Shown in pieces: positions 16,428-23,393 of a stretch of 32,434 bases of DNA; positions within the stretch are counted from its first letter, which is position 1; every line of letters begins with the position of its first letter. Under the pieces are notes generated by a model that saw only the letters and a program-made list of their open reading frames with translations, had not been told where the DNA came from and did no database searches. The DNA is from JAFARZ01 sp035651595 (GTDB taxonomy: Bacteria > Actinomycetota > Actinomycetes > Streptosporangiales > Streptosporangiaceae): contig DASRFJ010000152.1 of NCBI GenBank assembly GCA_035651595.1, positions 1 to 32,434 on the forward strand. The letters are read 5' to 3'. Position numbers and translations under genes: made by a program.

Positions 16428-16546
16428 GCATGCACATCAGCGGGCTGCTTGCGCGGCACTTGCCAGCGCTGAATAATTGCTTGACGGTGCCAGCCTGGGG
16501 TGCCGATGTCAGGGTCCTGAGATGCGGCCCGCCCTTTCCTAGGAAC

Positions 16547-16924
16547 ATGGACGGATGGTGCCGCGAGGTGGAAGCTTCTACCCCAGAATTCAGAGTCGTG
16601 TGGGACGGCTCGGTAGCTGTGGTGACGCTGCCCGAGGAAATCGACGTCACCAATGCCGACGAGGTCCGCGAGCAGCTGCTGACGATTATCAACCAGGGCG
16701 CGACCGTGCTGATCGCGGACATGTCCAGGAGTACGTTCTGCGACTCCGCGGGCATCACCGCGCTGGTCCGCGCGTTCCGCCGGGCCACCGAGAGCGGCAC
16801 CAAGTTCCGCCTGGTTGCCACCGGCCCCGCGGTGCTGCGCGTGCTGGAGATCACCGGTGTGGACCGGCTGATCGACGTCTTCGAGTCGCTCTCCGAAGCG
16901 CTGGGCTCGGGCGCTCCCGGTTAG
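16547..16924 (+). CDS. STAS-domain anti-sigma factor antagonist
   Basis: 125-residue SpoIIAA-like protein. FRVVWDGSVAVVTLPEEIDVTNADEVREQLL is the STAS start. STFCDSAGITALVRAFRRA carries the phosphorylatable Ser in the D-S-A-G loop, the switch residue of the partner-switching mechanism. It would bind an RsbW/SpoIIAB-type anti-sigma kinase and free a sigma factor; none is in the window. ATG 16547 is preferred (AGGA just upstream); the frame extends to 16430 without conserved sequence. Its TAG overlaps the TAA of the convergent GAF-ANTAR gene in a shared TTAG. Confidence 0.88.
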   Translation: MDGWCREVEASTPEFRVVWDGSVAVVTLPEEIDVTNADEVREQLLTIINQGATVLIADMSRSTFCDSAGITALVRAFRRATESGTKFRLVATGPAVLRVLEITGVDRLIDVFESLSEALGSGAPG

Positions 16925-17691
16925 GCGATCGCATCTCGGGGGTCCTGGAACGGCGGCGGCTGGACCGGCTCGCCGGTCACGCTGGTGACGATCGCCCGCG
17001 CCAGATCCTGAAGCTTGGTGTTGGTGTTCTGTGAGGCGGCACGCAACAGCTCGAAGGCGCGGGCCTGGGTGCAGTGCCGGCGTGCGCCGACGGCCCCGGC
17101 CTGCTCTCGGCCCATGATGATGCCGAGCGCCTGGTCGATGGCGCTCCGCGAGGTGAGCGACGCGCGGAGCTGGTCGTTCATGTCGGCGTACCTGGCGAAC
17201 CGGCGGGCCAGCGTCAGCGCGCCGGAGGCGGTTTCCGCGAAGCTCTTCGCGCGGTCGATCTGGGCGGGGCCGAACGCCCGCACGGTCCGCGCGTACAGGT
17301 TCAGCGCGCCGACCGGCCGGCTCTCGTCGGACTCCTTCGCCGGGGCGGCGAGGGGCACGGCCAGACACGACTTGATGCCGGCGGCCGCCGCCTCGGCCTC
17401 GAACTCGGGCCACCTCGTCCGTTCGGCGGTGTCGGGGATGCTGACCAACTCCCCGCTACGCATTGCGTGCAGGCAAGGTCCCGCGTCGAGCCGATACTGG
17501 ATCTCGTCCACTTCGGCAGCCGTGCTGTCACTGCACGCGACGGTAAACGAACGGCCGTTCGGGCGCATGGTCATCCCGCAAGACACGCCCGCACCGACTT
17601 GACGGGCGGCGATCCGGGCCACCGCGCCGAGGAATTCGTCGATTCCGTGCGTGTTAAGCAATGCGTCCTGCAATTCGAGACACGCTTCCAT
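16921..17691 (-). CDS. GAF-ANTAR domain RNA-binding regulator
   Basis: 256-residue protein with an N-terminal GAF sensor domain (about residues 1-170, including IDEFLGAVARIAARQVGAGVSCGMT and GAGI-type core segments such as CLAVPLAAP...VGALNLYA). A C-terminal ANTAR domain (RSAIDQALGIIMGREQAGA...AFELLRAASQNTNTKLQDLARAIV) binds structured RNA to control antitermination. ATG 17691 starts at the first conserved helix. It lies 10 nt after the stop of the MerR-type gene on the same strand, so the two are probably one operon. Signal and RNA targets are unknown. Confidence 0.88.
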   Translation of the reverse strand: MEACLELQDALLNTHGIDEFLGAVARIAARQVGAGVSCGMTMRPNGRSFTVACSDSTAAEVDEIQYRLDAGPCLHAMRSGELVSIPDTAERTRWPEFEAEAAAAGIKSCLAVPLAAPAKESDESRPVGALNLYARTVRAFGPAQIDRAKSFAETASGALTLARRFARYADMNDQLRASLTSRSAIDQALGIIMGREQAGAVGARRHCTQARAFELLRAASQNTNTKLQDLARAIVTSVTGEPVQPPPFQDPRDAIA

Positions 17692-17701
17692 TCCCTGTGA
17701 T

Positions 17702-18553
17702 CTACCCGAGGTGCGGAGTCGAAACAGGGAAGGCGATCTGGCAGACCGGGTCACCGGGCGCCGCCGCGCCGACGTCGACGCCGCGCGGGTAGATCTCGCG
17801 TGGCGGTCCCGCCTGGCACAGGCCGGCGGCCGCAATCCAGTCGGCGACCGCGTCGAAGGCGGACAAGATCTGCGGGAACTCCAGCTGAGCGCGGGTGATC
17901 GTGACGTAGGCCACCCGGTGTGCGGGCTCGGTTCTCGTCTGATGCCCGTCCGGTGGCGGGGCGGGCACCGGGATGCAGGCCTCGACCGGGCCGTCGCTGT
18001 CCTCGTTCACCTCGCCGTGGAAGATGGCGTACGGATCTCCGGACAGGCCGCCGTACTGGCCGGCCGCCAGCGTGGCCAGCCGGCGCATCACGTCCGGCAG
18101 CCACTTCTTCAACTCGGTGACCCGCAGGCTGCGCTTCTCGACGAGCACGACCTGTTCGGGCACGTCGCGCTGCTTGATGTCGCACTCGTACCCGGCGCCG
18201 GAGCTGACGCCGGACAGCAGGCTCAGCCGCAGCCGGTCCACCAGCTCGCGCTGGACCGCGAACCGGCTCTCGGCGTCGGCCCAGTACGCGGTCAGCAGTT
18301 GGGCGGCGGCCGGGCCTGGCGTCGTTGTGAGCTCGGCGACCTGGGCGAGCGGGATGCCGGCCCGGCGCATCATGACGATGAGCCTGGCGCGGGTCAGCTG
18401 GCTCTCCCGGTAGCGCCGGTAGCCGCTGGCCGGATTCACCTCGGCGGGCACGAGCAGCCCGGACGCCTCGTACAGGCGCAGCGCCTTGACCGACAGCCGG
18501 GACCGCCGCGCGAACATGCCGATGCTGAGCAGGGGGTCCCGCGCCTCACTCAC
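17702..18553 (-). CDS. MerR-family regulator with GyrI-like effector domain
   Basis: 283-residue activator of the BmrR/TipA-like kind. The N-terminal MerR winged helix is clear (LLSIGMFARRSRLSVKALRLYEASGLLVPAEVNPASGYRRY). It is followed by the dimerisation helix (residues about 85-125) and a C-terminal GyrI-like ligand-binding domain (from about residue 130, ending QIAFPVSTP). GTG 18553 gives a normal family N-terminus; the frame upstream of it crosses a low-complexity region. It is co-directional with the GAF-ANTAR gene and follows a separate GyrI-like gene on the same strand. Ligand is unknown; hydrophobic drugs are typical in this family. Confidence 0.87.
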   Translation of the reverse strand: MSEARDPLLSIGMFARRSRLSVKALRLYEASGLLVPAEVNPASGYRRYRESQLTRARLIVMMRRAGIPLAQVAELTTTPGPAAAQLLTAYWADAESRFAVQRELVDRLRLSLLSGVSSGAGYECDIKQRDVPEQVVLVEKRSLRVTELKKWLPDVMRRLATLAAGQYGGLSGDPYAIFHGEVNEDSDGPVEACIPVPAPPPDGHQTRTEPAHRVAYVTITRAQLEFPQILSAFDAVADWIAAAGLCQAGPPREIYPRGVDVGAAAPGDPVCQIAFPVSTPHLG

Positions 18554-18708
18554 CCACCAGACCTTACGCCACCCGCGTTTCCGGCGACGGGCGCCGGCGC
18601 CGGCTGTTGCGTCGGCTGTTGCGTCGGCTGCCCGCAATGCCCCGGTTTGTCCCCGCATCGCCTTGCCGTTCAGCGGCATGCGCGGGCTTCGGGAGGCACT
18701 CGAAAATC

Positions 18709-18755
18709 ATTGCGGACAGTTACCCCCCCGATCCGGGGGGGTAACTGTCCGCAAT
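18709..18755. repeat. TGTCCGCAAT palindrome family, copy A (perfect 22-bp arms)
   Basis: Arms 18709-18730 and 18734-18755 are perfect reverse complements with a 3-nt ATC loop. The outer part is ATTGCGGACAGTTAC and the inner part is a run of seven C against seven G. The right flank AATCTGG continues the similarity to 27799-27851 and 32218-32236. Read in one frame the right arm encodes N-C-P-Q-stop. It could act as a bidirectional terminator or a mobile palindromic repeat. Confidence 0.75.
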
Positions 18756-18811
18756 AATCTGGGGCGCCTGACGACCCACCAGAAATATGGGCATATATCC
18801 GGTTTGGGCGC

Positions 18812-18840
18812 GGGGCGGGGCGAGCGCGGGGTGGGGCGGG
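18812..18840 (+). other. G-quadruplex-like motif
   Basis: Five G-runs of three or four with loops of 1, 7, 1 and 1 nt, on the template strand just downstream of the minus-strand gene ending at 18897. The geometry fits an intramolecular G-quadruplex; folding is untested. Confidence 0.5.
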
Positions 18841-18877
18841 CGTGGGCGCGGGGCGGCGGCGGGTCCCGGAGGTCGAG

Positions 18878-18892
18878 CCACTGTCGTTATGA
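18878..18892. repeat. 15-bp motif CCACTGTCGTTATGA, copy 2
   Basis: Identical to 97-111. It ends 4 nt before the TAG of the GyrI-like gene, and the G4-like tract lies immediately beyond it, the same arrangement as at the window start. Confidence 0.6.
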
Positions 18893-18896
18893 ACAG

Positions 18897-19391
18897 CTAG
18901 TCAGTGAGGCGGAACGAGAGTTCTGTTTCCCACTTGGTCATGTCGGGCTGGGTCGCGGGGTCGGTCAGGTAGAGCTCGAGGCGGCAGCCCCACAGGGTCC
19001 CGTCGGTGTCGAAGGTGAGCCCCTTCGACGAGGCCCACGACAGCAGTTCCCCGGTCGCCCCCACCAGGGACTCGGGTGGGCCCACGTGACGCATGGTGAC
19101 ATAGCGGCCCGCGGGAAGCACGCCGGCCAGGACCCGCCCGTCGTCGCCGGCCACCGGCGACGCCACCGCGACGCCTGCCTCCACCTCTAGGCGGTGCTCC
19201 ATGTCGACCATGGTGTATCGCCAGAACGGCGGGCCGGCCGGCGCGATGCCTTTGGCCGCGAGCCAGGCGAACACTTCGCCGTTGAGCGGCGGCACCTCGG
19301 TGCCGAGGGTCGCCATCGTGACGGACGCCGCGATGGCCACGTAGGGCTGGGCGGGGCGTTCGGTGATTTCCGGTTCTTCGCTCATAGGCAT
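18897..19391 (-). CDS. Stand-alone GyrI-like small-molecule-binding protein
   Basis: 164-residue protein with the SOUL/GyrI-like fold. PYVAIAASVTMATLGTEVPPLNGEVFAWLAAKGIAPAGPPFWRY forms the first half. VLPAGRYVTMRHVGPPESL and LELYLTDPATQPDMTKWETEL form the second, the last being the typical C-terminal W-x-T-E motif. Such proteins bind hydrophobic ligands or, rarely, inhibit gyrase; function here is unknown. Start is MPMSEE (ATG 19391) or ATG 19385. The neighbouring MerR regulator has the same type of ligand domain, so the two may sense or buffer the same compound. Confidence 0.82.
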   Translation of the reverse strand: MPMSEEPEITERPAQPYVAIAASVTMATLGTEVPPLNGEVFAWLAAKGIAPAGPPFWRYTMVDMEHRLEVEAGVAVASPVAGDDGRVLAGVLPAGRYVTMRHVGPPESLVGATGELLSWASSKGLTFDTDGTLWGCRLELYLTDPATQPDMTKWETELSFRLTD

Positions 19392-19420
19392 TTAGCGTGG
19401 ACTCTGCCCTAGGGGACGAG

Positions 19421-20368
19421 TCAAGCCAGTTCGTGCCGCCATGGTGGTTCGGCTCCCACGCGGGTGCAGGTCAGCGCCGCGACCCGCACCGCCAGCTGGA
19501 GCGCCGCCCGGACCGGCGTGGCGCGGTTCAGGCCGGATGCGCCGAGGCGGGATGCGCCTTGGCCGGATGCGCCTTGGCCGGAGTCCACGATGGATCCGAG
19601 GAACGCTCCGCCGAACGCGTCGCCCGCGCCGATGGTGTCGGCCACCTCGACGACCGGGACGTCGACCGCGACCGACTCCCGCGACGGCAGCAGCGCGCGG
19701 GCCGGCCGCGGGCCATCGGTGACCAGGACCAGGGCTGGCGCCGACCATTCGGTGAGCTCCGTCGCGGCCGCGGTCAGCGGCAAGCCCGGAAACAGGTACG
19801 CGAGGTCTTCCGCGCTGACCTTGACGATGTCCGCGCGCCGCAGGATCCGGAACAGGCGCTCGCGGTATGCGGCCTTATCGGCAATGGCGGAGGGCCGGCA
19901 GTTCGGGTCGACCATGACGATCACGTCCGGCGGCAGGTCCCGCGTGATCAGCACCTCCAGCGCGGACGCGATCGGTTCCATGGTCAGCGCCAGCGAGCCG
20001 GCGTGCAGCGCCGTCAGGTCCGCCGGCAAGGCCGCGGTGAGCGCACCGTGATCAAGCGAAGGCGCCGACGTACCCGCCAGGTAGAACCGGAACCGGGGCG
20101 ATCCCGCGTCATCGAGGTCGACGACGGCGAGCGTCGTCGGATCGGCCGACAATTCGCTTACGCCAAGCCGCACCCCGTCCCGCGACAGGCTGTCACGCAG
20201 CAGCGCGCCGAAGCCGTCATCCGCCAGCCGCCCGAGGTACGTCACCGGCCACCCGAGCCGCGCCAGCGTCCGCGATGTGTTGAACGCCGCCCCTCCCGGT
20301 CGCGCCAGCAGCGAGCCGTCCGGCCGCACGACCATGTCGATCAGCGCTTCGCCGCAGACCCCGATCAC
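19421..20368 (-). CDS. PfkB-family carbohydrate kinase (fructokinase-like)
   Basis: Ribokinase-family sugar kinase, 315 residues from GTG 20368. IGVCGEALIDMVVRPDG is the N-terminal substrate strand and RPGGAAFNTSRTLARLGWPVTYLGRLADDGFG is PfkB signature 1. VEVADTIGAGDAFGGAFLG is signature 2, with the catalytic Asp in GAGD. Sequence looks closest to fructokinases; the exact sugar is not proven. A low-complexity insert after signature 2 repeats the pentapeptide G-Q-G-A-S and is encoded by 15-bp tandem repeats at 19531-19575. The longer open frame upstream runs through tRNA-Val and is not coding. Confidence 0.87.
   Translation of the reverse strand: MIGVCGEALIDMVVRPDGSLLARPGGAAFNTSRTLARLGWPVTYLGRLADDGFGALLRDSLSRDGVRLGVSELSADPTTLAVVDLDDAGSPRFRFYLAGTSAPSLDHGALTAALPADLTALHAGSLALTMEPIASALEVLITRDLPPDVIVMVDPNCRPSAIADKAAYRERLFRILRRADIVKVSAEDLAYLFPGLPLTAAATELTEWSAPALVLVTDGPRPARALLPSRESVAVDVPVVEVADTIGAGDAFGGAFLGSIVDSGQGASGQGASRLGASGLNRATPVRAALQLAVRVAALTCTRVGAEPPWRHELA
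19531..19575. repeat. Three 15-bp tandem repeats inside the pfkB-family gene
   Basis: Units GGCCGGATGCGCCGA, GGCGGGATGCGCCTT and GGCCGGATGCGCCTT sit head to tail, with a fourth starting at 19576 and decaying. In the gene's frame they add the pentapeptide repeat G-Q-G-A-S / R-L-G-A-S in a loop after the GAGD motif. They are in frame, so unit number could vary without breaking the gene. Confidence 0.7.
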
Positions 20369-20510
20369 CCGGCGGCCCCGGTAAGTCGTCCTTTGCTTGG
20401 CGCGGCCACGATCGCTACCGCCATCGAAACCCCCGTTCACAGCAAGTGGCGCAAGCGCGATCTCTGCCACGGCAAAGGCCGGCCCCGTGGTCGGAACCGG
20501 CCTTCGAGCT

Positions 20511-20585
20511 TGGTGGGCGATACTGGGATCGAACCAGTGACCTCCTCGGTGTGAACGAGGCGCTCTCCCGCTGAGCCAATCGCCC
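20511..20585 (-). tRNA. tRNA-Val (CAC)
   Basis: Reads on the minus strand as GGGCGAT acceptor, D-arm GGCTCAGCGGGAGAGC, anticodon stem-loop CCTCG-TTCACAC-CGAGG (anticodon CAC), T-arm CTGG-TTCGATC-CCAG and acceptor ATCGCCC with discriminator A and an encoded CCA (20511-20513). All four stems pair. It lies 142 bp upstream of the kinase gene on the same strand. Confidence 0.95.
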
Positions 20586-20822
20586 GTCGCCAGTTCGGGC
20601 CAAGCCCTATCCCCAGCGCTCAATAGCGTAGCGCATCCTGGGCGTGCCCTGCCCACGACCGGCCCGCGCCACCCCGCAGCTGCCACCCCCCCGCGACCGC
20701 TGCACGACGACCGCACGACGACGACCGCAACGACCGCAACAACTGCAACGGCCCCTCAACTCAACTACTCTAAGTTTCTGCACGACCACGATAAGTGCGA
20801 ATTCGCCTTTTCCCGAGGCCGC

Positions 20823-20851
20823 CGCCAAAAATTCTTAAAGTTTTTTTGGCG
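20823..20851. terminator. Possible bidirectional terminator hairpin
   Basis: CGCCAAAAA (20823-20831) and TTTTTGGCG (20843-20851) form a 9-bp stem with an 11-nt AT-rich loop. The position suits insulation of the ssgB upstream region, but the stem is A/T-rich and no gene obviously ends here. Confidence 0.3.
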
Positions 20852-21275
20852 CTTCAGAGGCCTCCAGACCCCCAAAATCCGCCCGATACATCCCGGTATG
20901 TCGCAATCAAGCCACCCATGGGAGGCGTCGACAGATTCGCCCAAGCTTCTTCCCGCTGAAACTACACTCCGTAATCGCCATTTCATGCAAACGTGAGCAT
21001 CGAGCCCGCTTTCATTACAGCAGGTAATGGTTCCAGAACCCTTTGTAGATATAGCTTCGGAGCATCCTCACGGGCTATGCAATCGACGTGCAGGAACATT
21101 ACACTGGCGCAACGTCGTTACTTGGATTGGACGCCATCTGAGCAGGTCAGAGGCCATGGTCAGAGAGTGTTCAGGCCGGGAGTTAAGACGCGAAACGGAA
21201 AAAGCTTGACGTTAGTGAAAGCTTCATCGTCCGTACGCGTCATCGTTCCCGGTTAGCGCCGTCAGAGTGGAAGAG

Positions 21276-21289
21276 CCCGGATATCCGGG
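21276..21289. promoter_or_regulatory. Palindromic operator candidate upstream of ssgB
   Basis: CCCGGATATCCGGG is a perfect 14-bp palindrome ending 29 bp before the ssgB ATG, where a dimeric repressor or activator would be expected. The binding protein is unknown. Confidence 0.4.
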
Positions 21290-21318
21290 ATCCTGGTTAG
21301 GGTAGGGGTTGGCTTGCG

Positions 21319-21765
21319 ATGAACAGTAGCAGCAGCACAACGGTCTCGGCCGAGCTCGGGCTCCGGCTGGTCGTCCCGCAGCAAACGATTGTTCCGCTGG
21401 TGGCCAGCCTGTACTACAGCGGCTCGGACCCGTACGCCATCCGCATGGCGTTCCACGTGGGGACCGACGAGCCGGTCGAGTGGATCTTCGCTCGGGACCT
21501 GCTGTCCGCGGGCATCGAGTCGCGCCAGGGTGAGGGTGACGTCCAGGTGTGGCCGTCGGAACCCGCCGACGCCGAAGAGGGCGGCAGCGACGACATCGTC
21601 CTCAACATCGAGCTGTCCTCGCCGTTCGGCCAGGCCCACTTCGAGGCCCCCGCCGAGGCGATGGCCGCGTTCCTCAAGCGGACGTACTCGGTTGTCCCGG
21701 CCGGCAAGGAGAGCGGTTTCGTCGACATCGAGTCTGAGCTCAACGACCTGCTCCGCCAGGCCTGA
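21319..21765 (+). CDS. ssgB: SsgA-like sporulation/cell-division protein, SsgB type
   Basis: SsgA-like proteins are restricted to morphologically complex actinomycetes; SsgB recruits FtsZ to sporulation septa. The 148-residue protein matches the family throughout: TTVSAELGLRLVVP, the DPYAIRMAFHVGTDEPVEWIFARDLLSAGI core, GDVQVWPS, FEAPAEAMAAFLKRTYSVVPAG and a C-terminal DIESELNDLL. The overall length and the EWxFARDLL segment favour SsgB over other paralogues. A strong terminator follows at 21800. Control is probably through the long AT-richer leader with its 14-bp palindrome. Confidence 0.9.
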   Translation: MNSSSSTTVSAELGLRLVVPQQTIVPLVASLYYSGSDPYAIRMAFHVGTDEPVEWIFARDLLSAGIESRQGEGDVQVWPSEPADAEEGGSDDIVLNIELSSPFGQAHFEAPAEAMAAFLKRTYSVVPAGKESGFVDIESELNDLLRQA

Positions 21766-21799
21766 CCGCAGGCCCCGCAAGAACCCCCAACCCCCTCGC

Positions 21800-21834
21800 A
21801 GCTCCGGCCCGCTCCCCCGTGGTGGGCCGGAGCT
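21800..21834. terminator. Bidirectional terminator between ssgB and hutH
   Basis: AGCTCCGGCCC (21800-21810) and GGGCCGGAGCT (21824-21834) form a perfect 11-bp GC-rich stem with a 13-nt loop, between the convergent ssgB and hutH genes. There is no long U-tract, as is common in high-GC actinobacteria. Confidence 0.75.
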
Positions 21835-21849
21835 TCGCGTTTCCAGCGG

Positions 21850-23391
21850 CTACTCGAACGACGGGCAGTTCTCCGCAGCCGTCGTGCAGATTTCCGGCAG
21901 CAGTTCGTCCACCGCGGTGATCTGCGCCGCGACCTCCCGGTCCACGTCCATCCTTGGTACGAGCGGACGCACGACCCCGTGCACGGCCCGCATCGGCACG
22001 CTCGGCAGCGCCACGGTGTCCGCCCGGATGTCCAGCCCCTGCAACGCGCAGAGTATCTCGACGGCGAGCACGGTCCGCACGTTAGCCACGACCTCCCGCA
22101 GCTTGCGCACCGAAGTCCAGCCCATCGACACGTGGTCTTCCTGCTTTCCGGACGTGGGGATGGTGTCCACCGAGGCCGGGTGGGCCAGCACCTTGTTCTC
22201 CGAGACGAGCGATGCCGCCGTGTACTGGGCCAGCATGTACCCCGAGTTGGTGCCCGCGTCCGGCGCGAGGAACGGCGGCAGCCCGCGGGAGAACGCTGGG
22301 TCGAGCATCCGGTCCAGCCGCCGCTCGCTGATCGAGGCCAGTTCGGCCAGCGCCATCGCCAGCATGTCCGCGGCGAACGCCAGCGGCTCGCCGTGGAAGT
22401 TCCCGGTCGTCATCACCTCGCCGTCGGGCACGATGACCGGATTGTCCACAACCGATCCGAGCTCGACGTCGATGACCGAGCGCGCGTACGACAAGACGTC
22501 GCGCACCGCCCCGTGCACCTGGGGCGCGCAGCGCAGGCAGTAGGCGTCCTGAACCGCGTGCCGCGAATGCCGGTGCGACGCCAGCAGCGGCGATCCCGCC
22601 AGCAGCGACCGAAGGTTCCGCGCCGAGGCGAGCTGTCCGGGGTGCGGCCGGATGACCTGGACCCGCTCGTCATAGGGCCGGTCCGTGCCGAGCAGGGCCT
22701 CCACGGACAGCGCGCACGCCACGTCCGCGGCCCGGACCAGCATCGCGGCGTCGTACACGGAGAACGCGAGCAACGCCTGCATCGGCTCGGTGCCGTTGAC
22801 CAGCGACAATCCCTCCTTGGGCGCGAGCGTCAGCGGCGACAGGCCGGCCTCGCCCAGTACCTCGGCGGCGGGCCGGCCGGACAGCGGATCTCCCGGACCG
22901 CGCAGCCGCCCCTCCCCGATCAGCGGCTGCGCCAGGTGCGCCAATTGCGCCAGGTCGCCGGAGGCGCCGACCGAGCCCTTCCCTGGGATGACCGGGAGCA
23001 GTCCGGCGTTGAGGAATTCCAGCAGCCGGGCAGGCAGATCGGCGCGGACTCCCGAATACCCCGCGGCCAGCGTCCGCGCCCGCAGCAGCAACAGCGCCCG
23101 GACGACGTCGTCGCCCAGTGGCTCACCCGTCCCGGCCGCGTGCGACCGGACGATCGCGCCCTGGAGCGTCGCCAGGTCCCGCTCCCCGACCGGCGTGTCC
23201 GCCAGTGCGCCGAAGCCGGTATTGACCCCGTAAACCGGCGCGTCACCGCGGAGCGCCTTGAGCACGACCGAACGGCTGGCCTCCATCCGCTCCGGAACCC
23301 CGTCGCCGAGCCGCGCCCCGGCGCCGTCCCGCGCCACCGCCACGACATCCTCGACGGTCAGCGCGCCGCCATCGATCACCACGTCAGTCAT
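21850..23391 (-). CDS. hutH: Histidine ammonia-lyase
   Basis: Deaminates histidine to urocanate, the first step of histidine use. Of 513 residues, the MIO cofactor triad Ala-Ser-Gly is at 143-145 in KGSVGASGDLAQLAHLAQPLIGEG. The catalytic Tyr54 is in VYGVNTGFGALAD. NGTEPMQALLAFSVYDA and SVDNPVIV-type segments (GSVVDNPVIVPDGEVMTTGNFHG) are conserved. ATG 23391 is preferred to TTG 23397. It is divergent from the NIPSNAP gene. No hutU/hutI nearby, as in many actinomycetes. Confidence 0.94.
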   Translation of the reverse strand: MTDVVIDGGALTVEDVVAVARDGAGARLGDGVPERMEASRSVVLKALRGDAPVYGVNTGFGALADTPVGERDLATLQGAIVRSHAAGTGEPLGDDVVRALLLLRARTLAAGYSGVRADLPARLLEFLNAGLLPVIPGKGSVGASGDLAQLAHLAQPLIGEGRLRGPGDPLSGRPAAEVLGEAGLSPLTLAPKEGLSLVNGTEPMQALLAFSVYDAAMLVRAADVACALSVEALLGTDRPYDERVQVIRPHPGQLASARNLRSLLAGSPLLASHRHSRHAVQDAYCLRCAPQVHGAVRDVLSYARSVIDVELGSVVDNPVIVPDGEVMTTGNFHGEPLAFAADMLAMALAELASISERRLDRMLDPAFSRGLPPFLAPDAGTNSGYMLAQYTAASLVSENKVLAHPASVDTIPTSGKQEDHVSMGWTSVRKLREVVANVRTVLAVEILCALQGLDIRADTVALPSVPMRAVHGVVRPLVPRMDVDREVAAQITAVDELLPEICTTAAENCPSFE

Positions 23392-23393
23392 GA

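Larger units (their letters stand above)
18554..18896. other. 343-bp intergenic region rich in repeats
   Basis: No gene. In order it holds the 47-bp perfect palindrome (18709-18755), its conserved right flank (AATCTGGGGCGCCTGACG), a G-quadruplex-like tract at 18812-18840 (GGGG runs with loops of 1, 7 and 1 nt) and the second copy of CCACTGTCGTTATGA (18878-18892). Confidence 0.6.
20586..21318. other. 733-bp AT-richer gap upstream of ssgB
   Basis: No convincing gene: the open frames at 20993-21256 and 21027-21209 have no recognisable motif and no good start context. Base composition drops well below the flanks from about 20760 to 21240. It contains an A/T-cored hairpin (20823-20851) and a 14-bp palindrome 29 bp before ssgB (21276-21289). 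A long AT-rich leader before a sporulation gene suggests several regulators, and Lsr2-type silencing is possible. This is inference. Confidence 0.55.

Noticed and set aside
20369..20716. Longer N-terminus for the PfkB kinase
   Set aside because: The extension reads through tRNA-Val on the same strand and has no conserved sequence; GTG 20368 precedes the first family strand.
20993..21256. 87-residue open frame upstream of ssgB
   Set aside because: No ribosome-binding site, no recognisable motif, and composition unlike genes of this genome.
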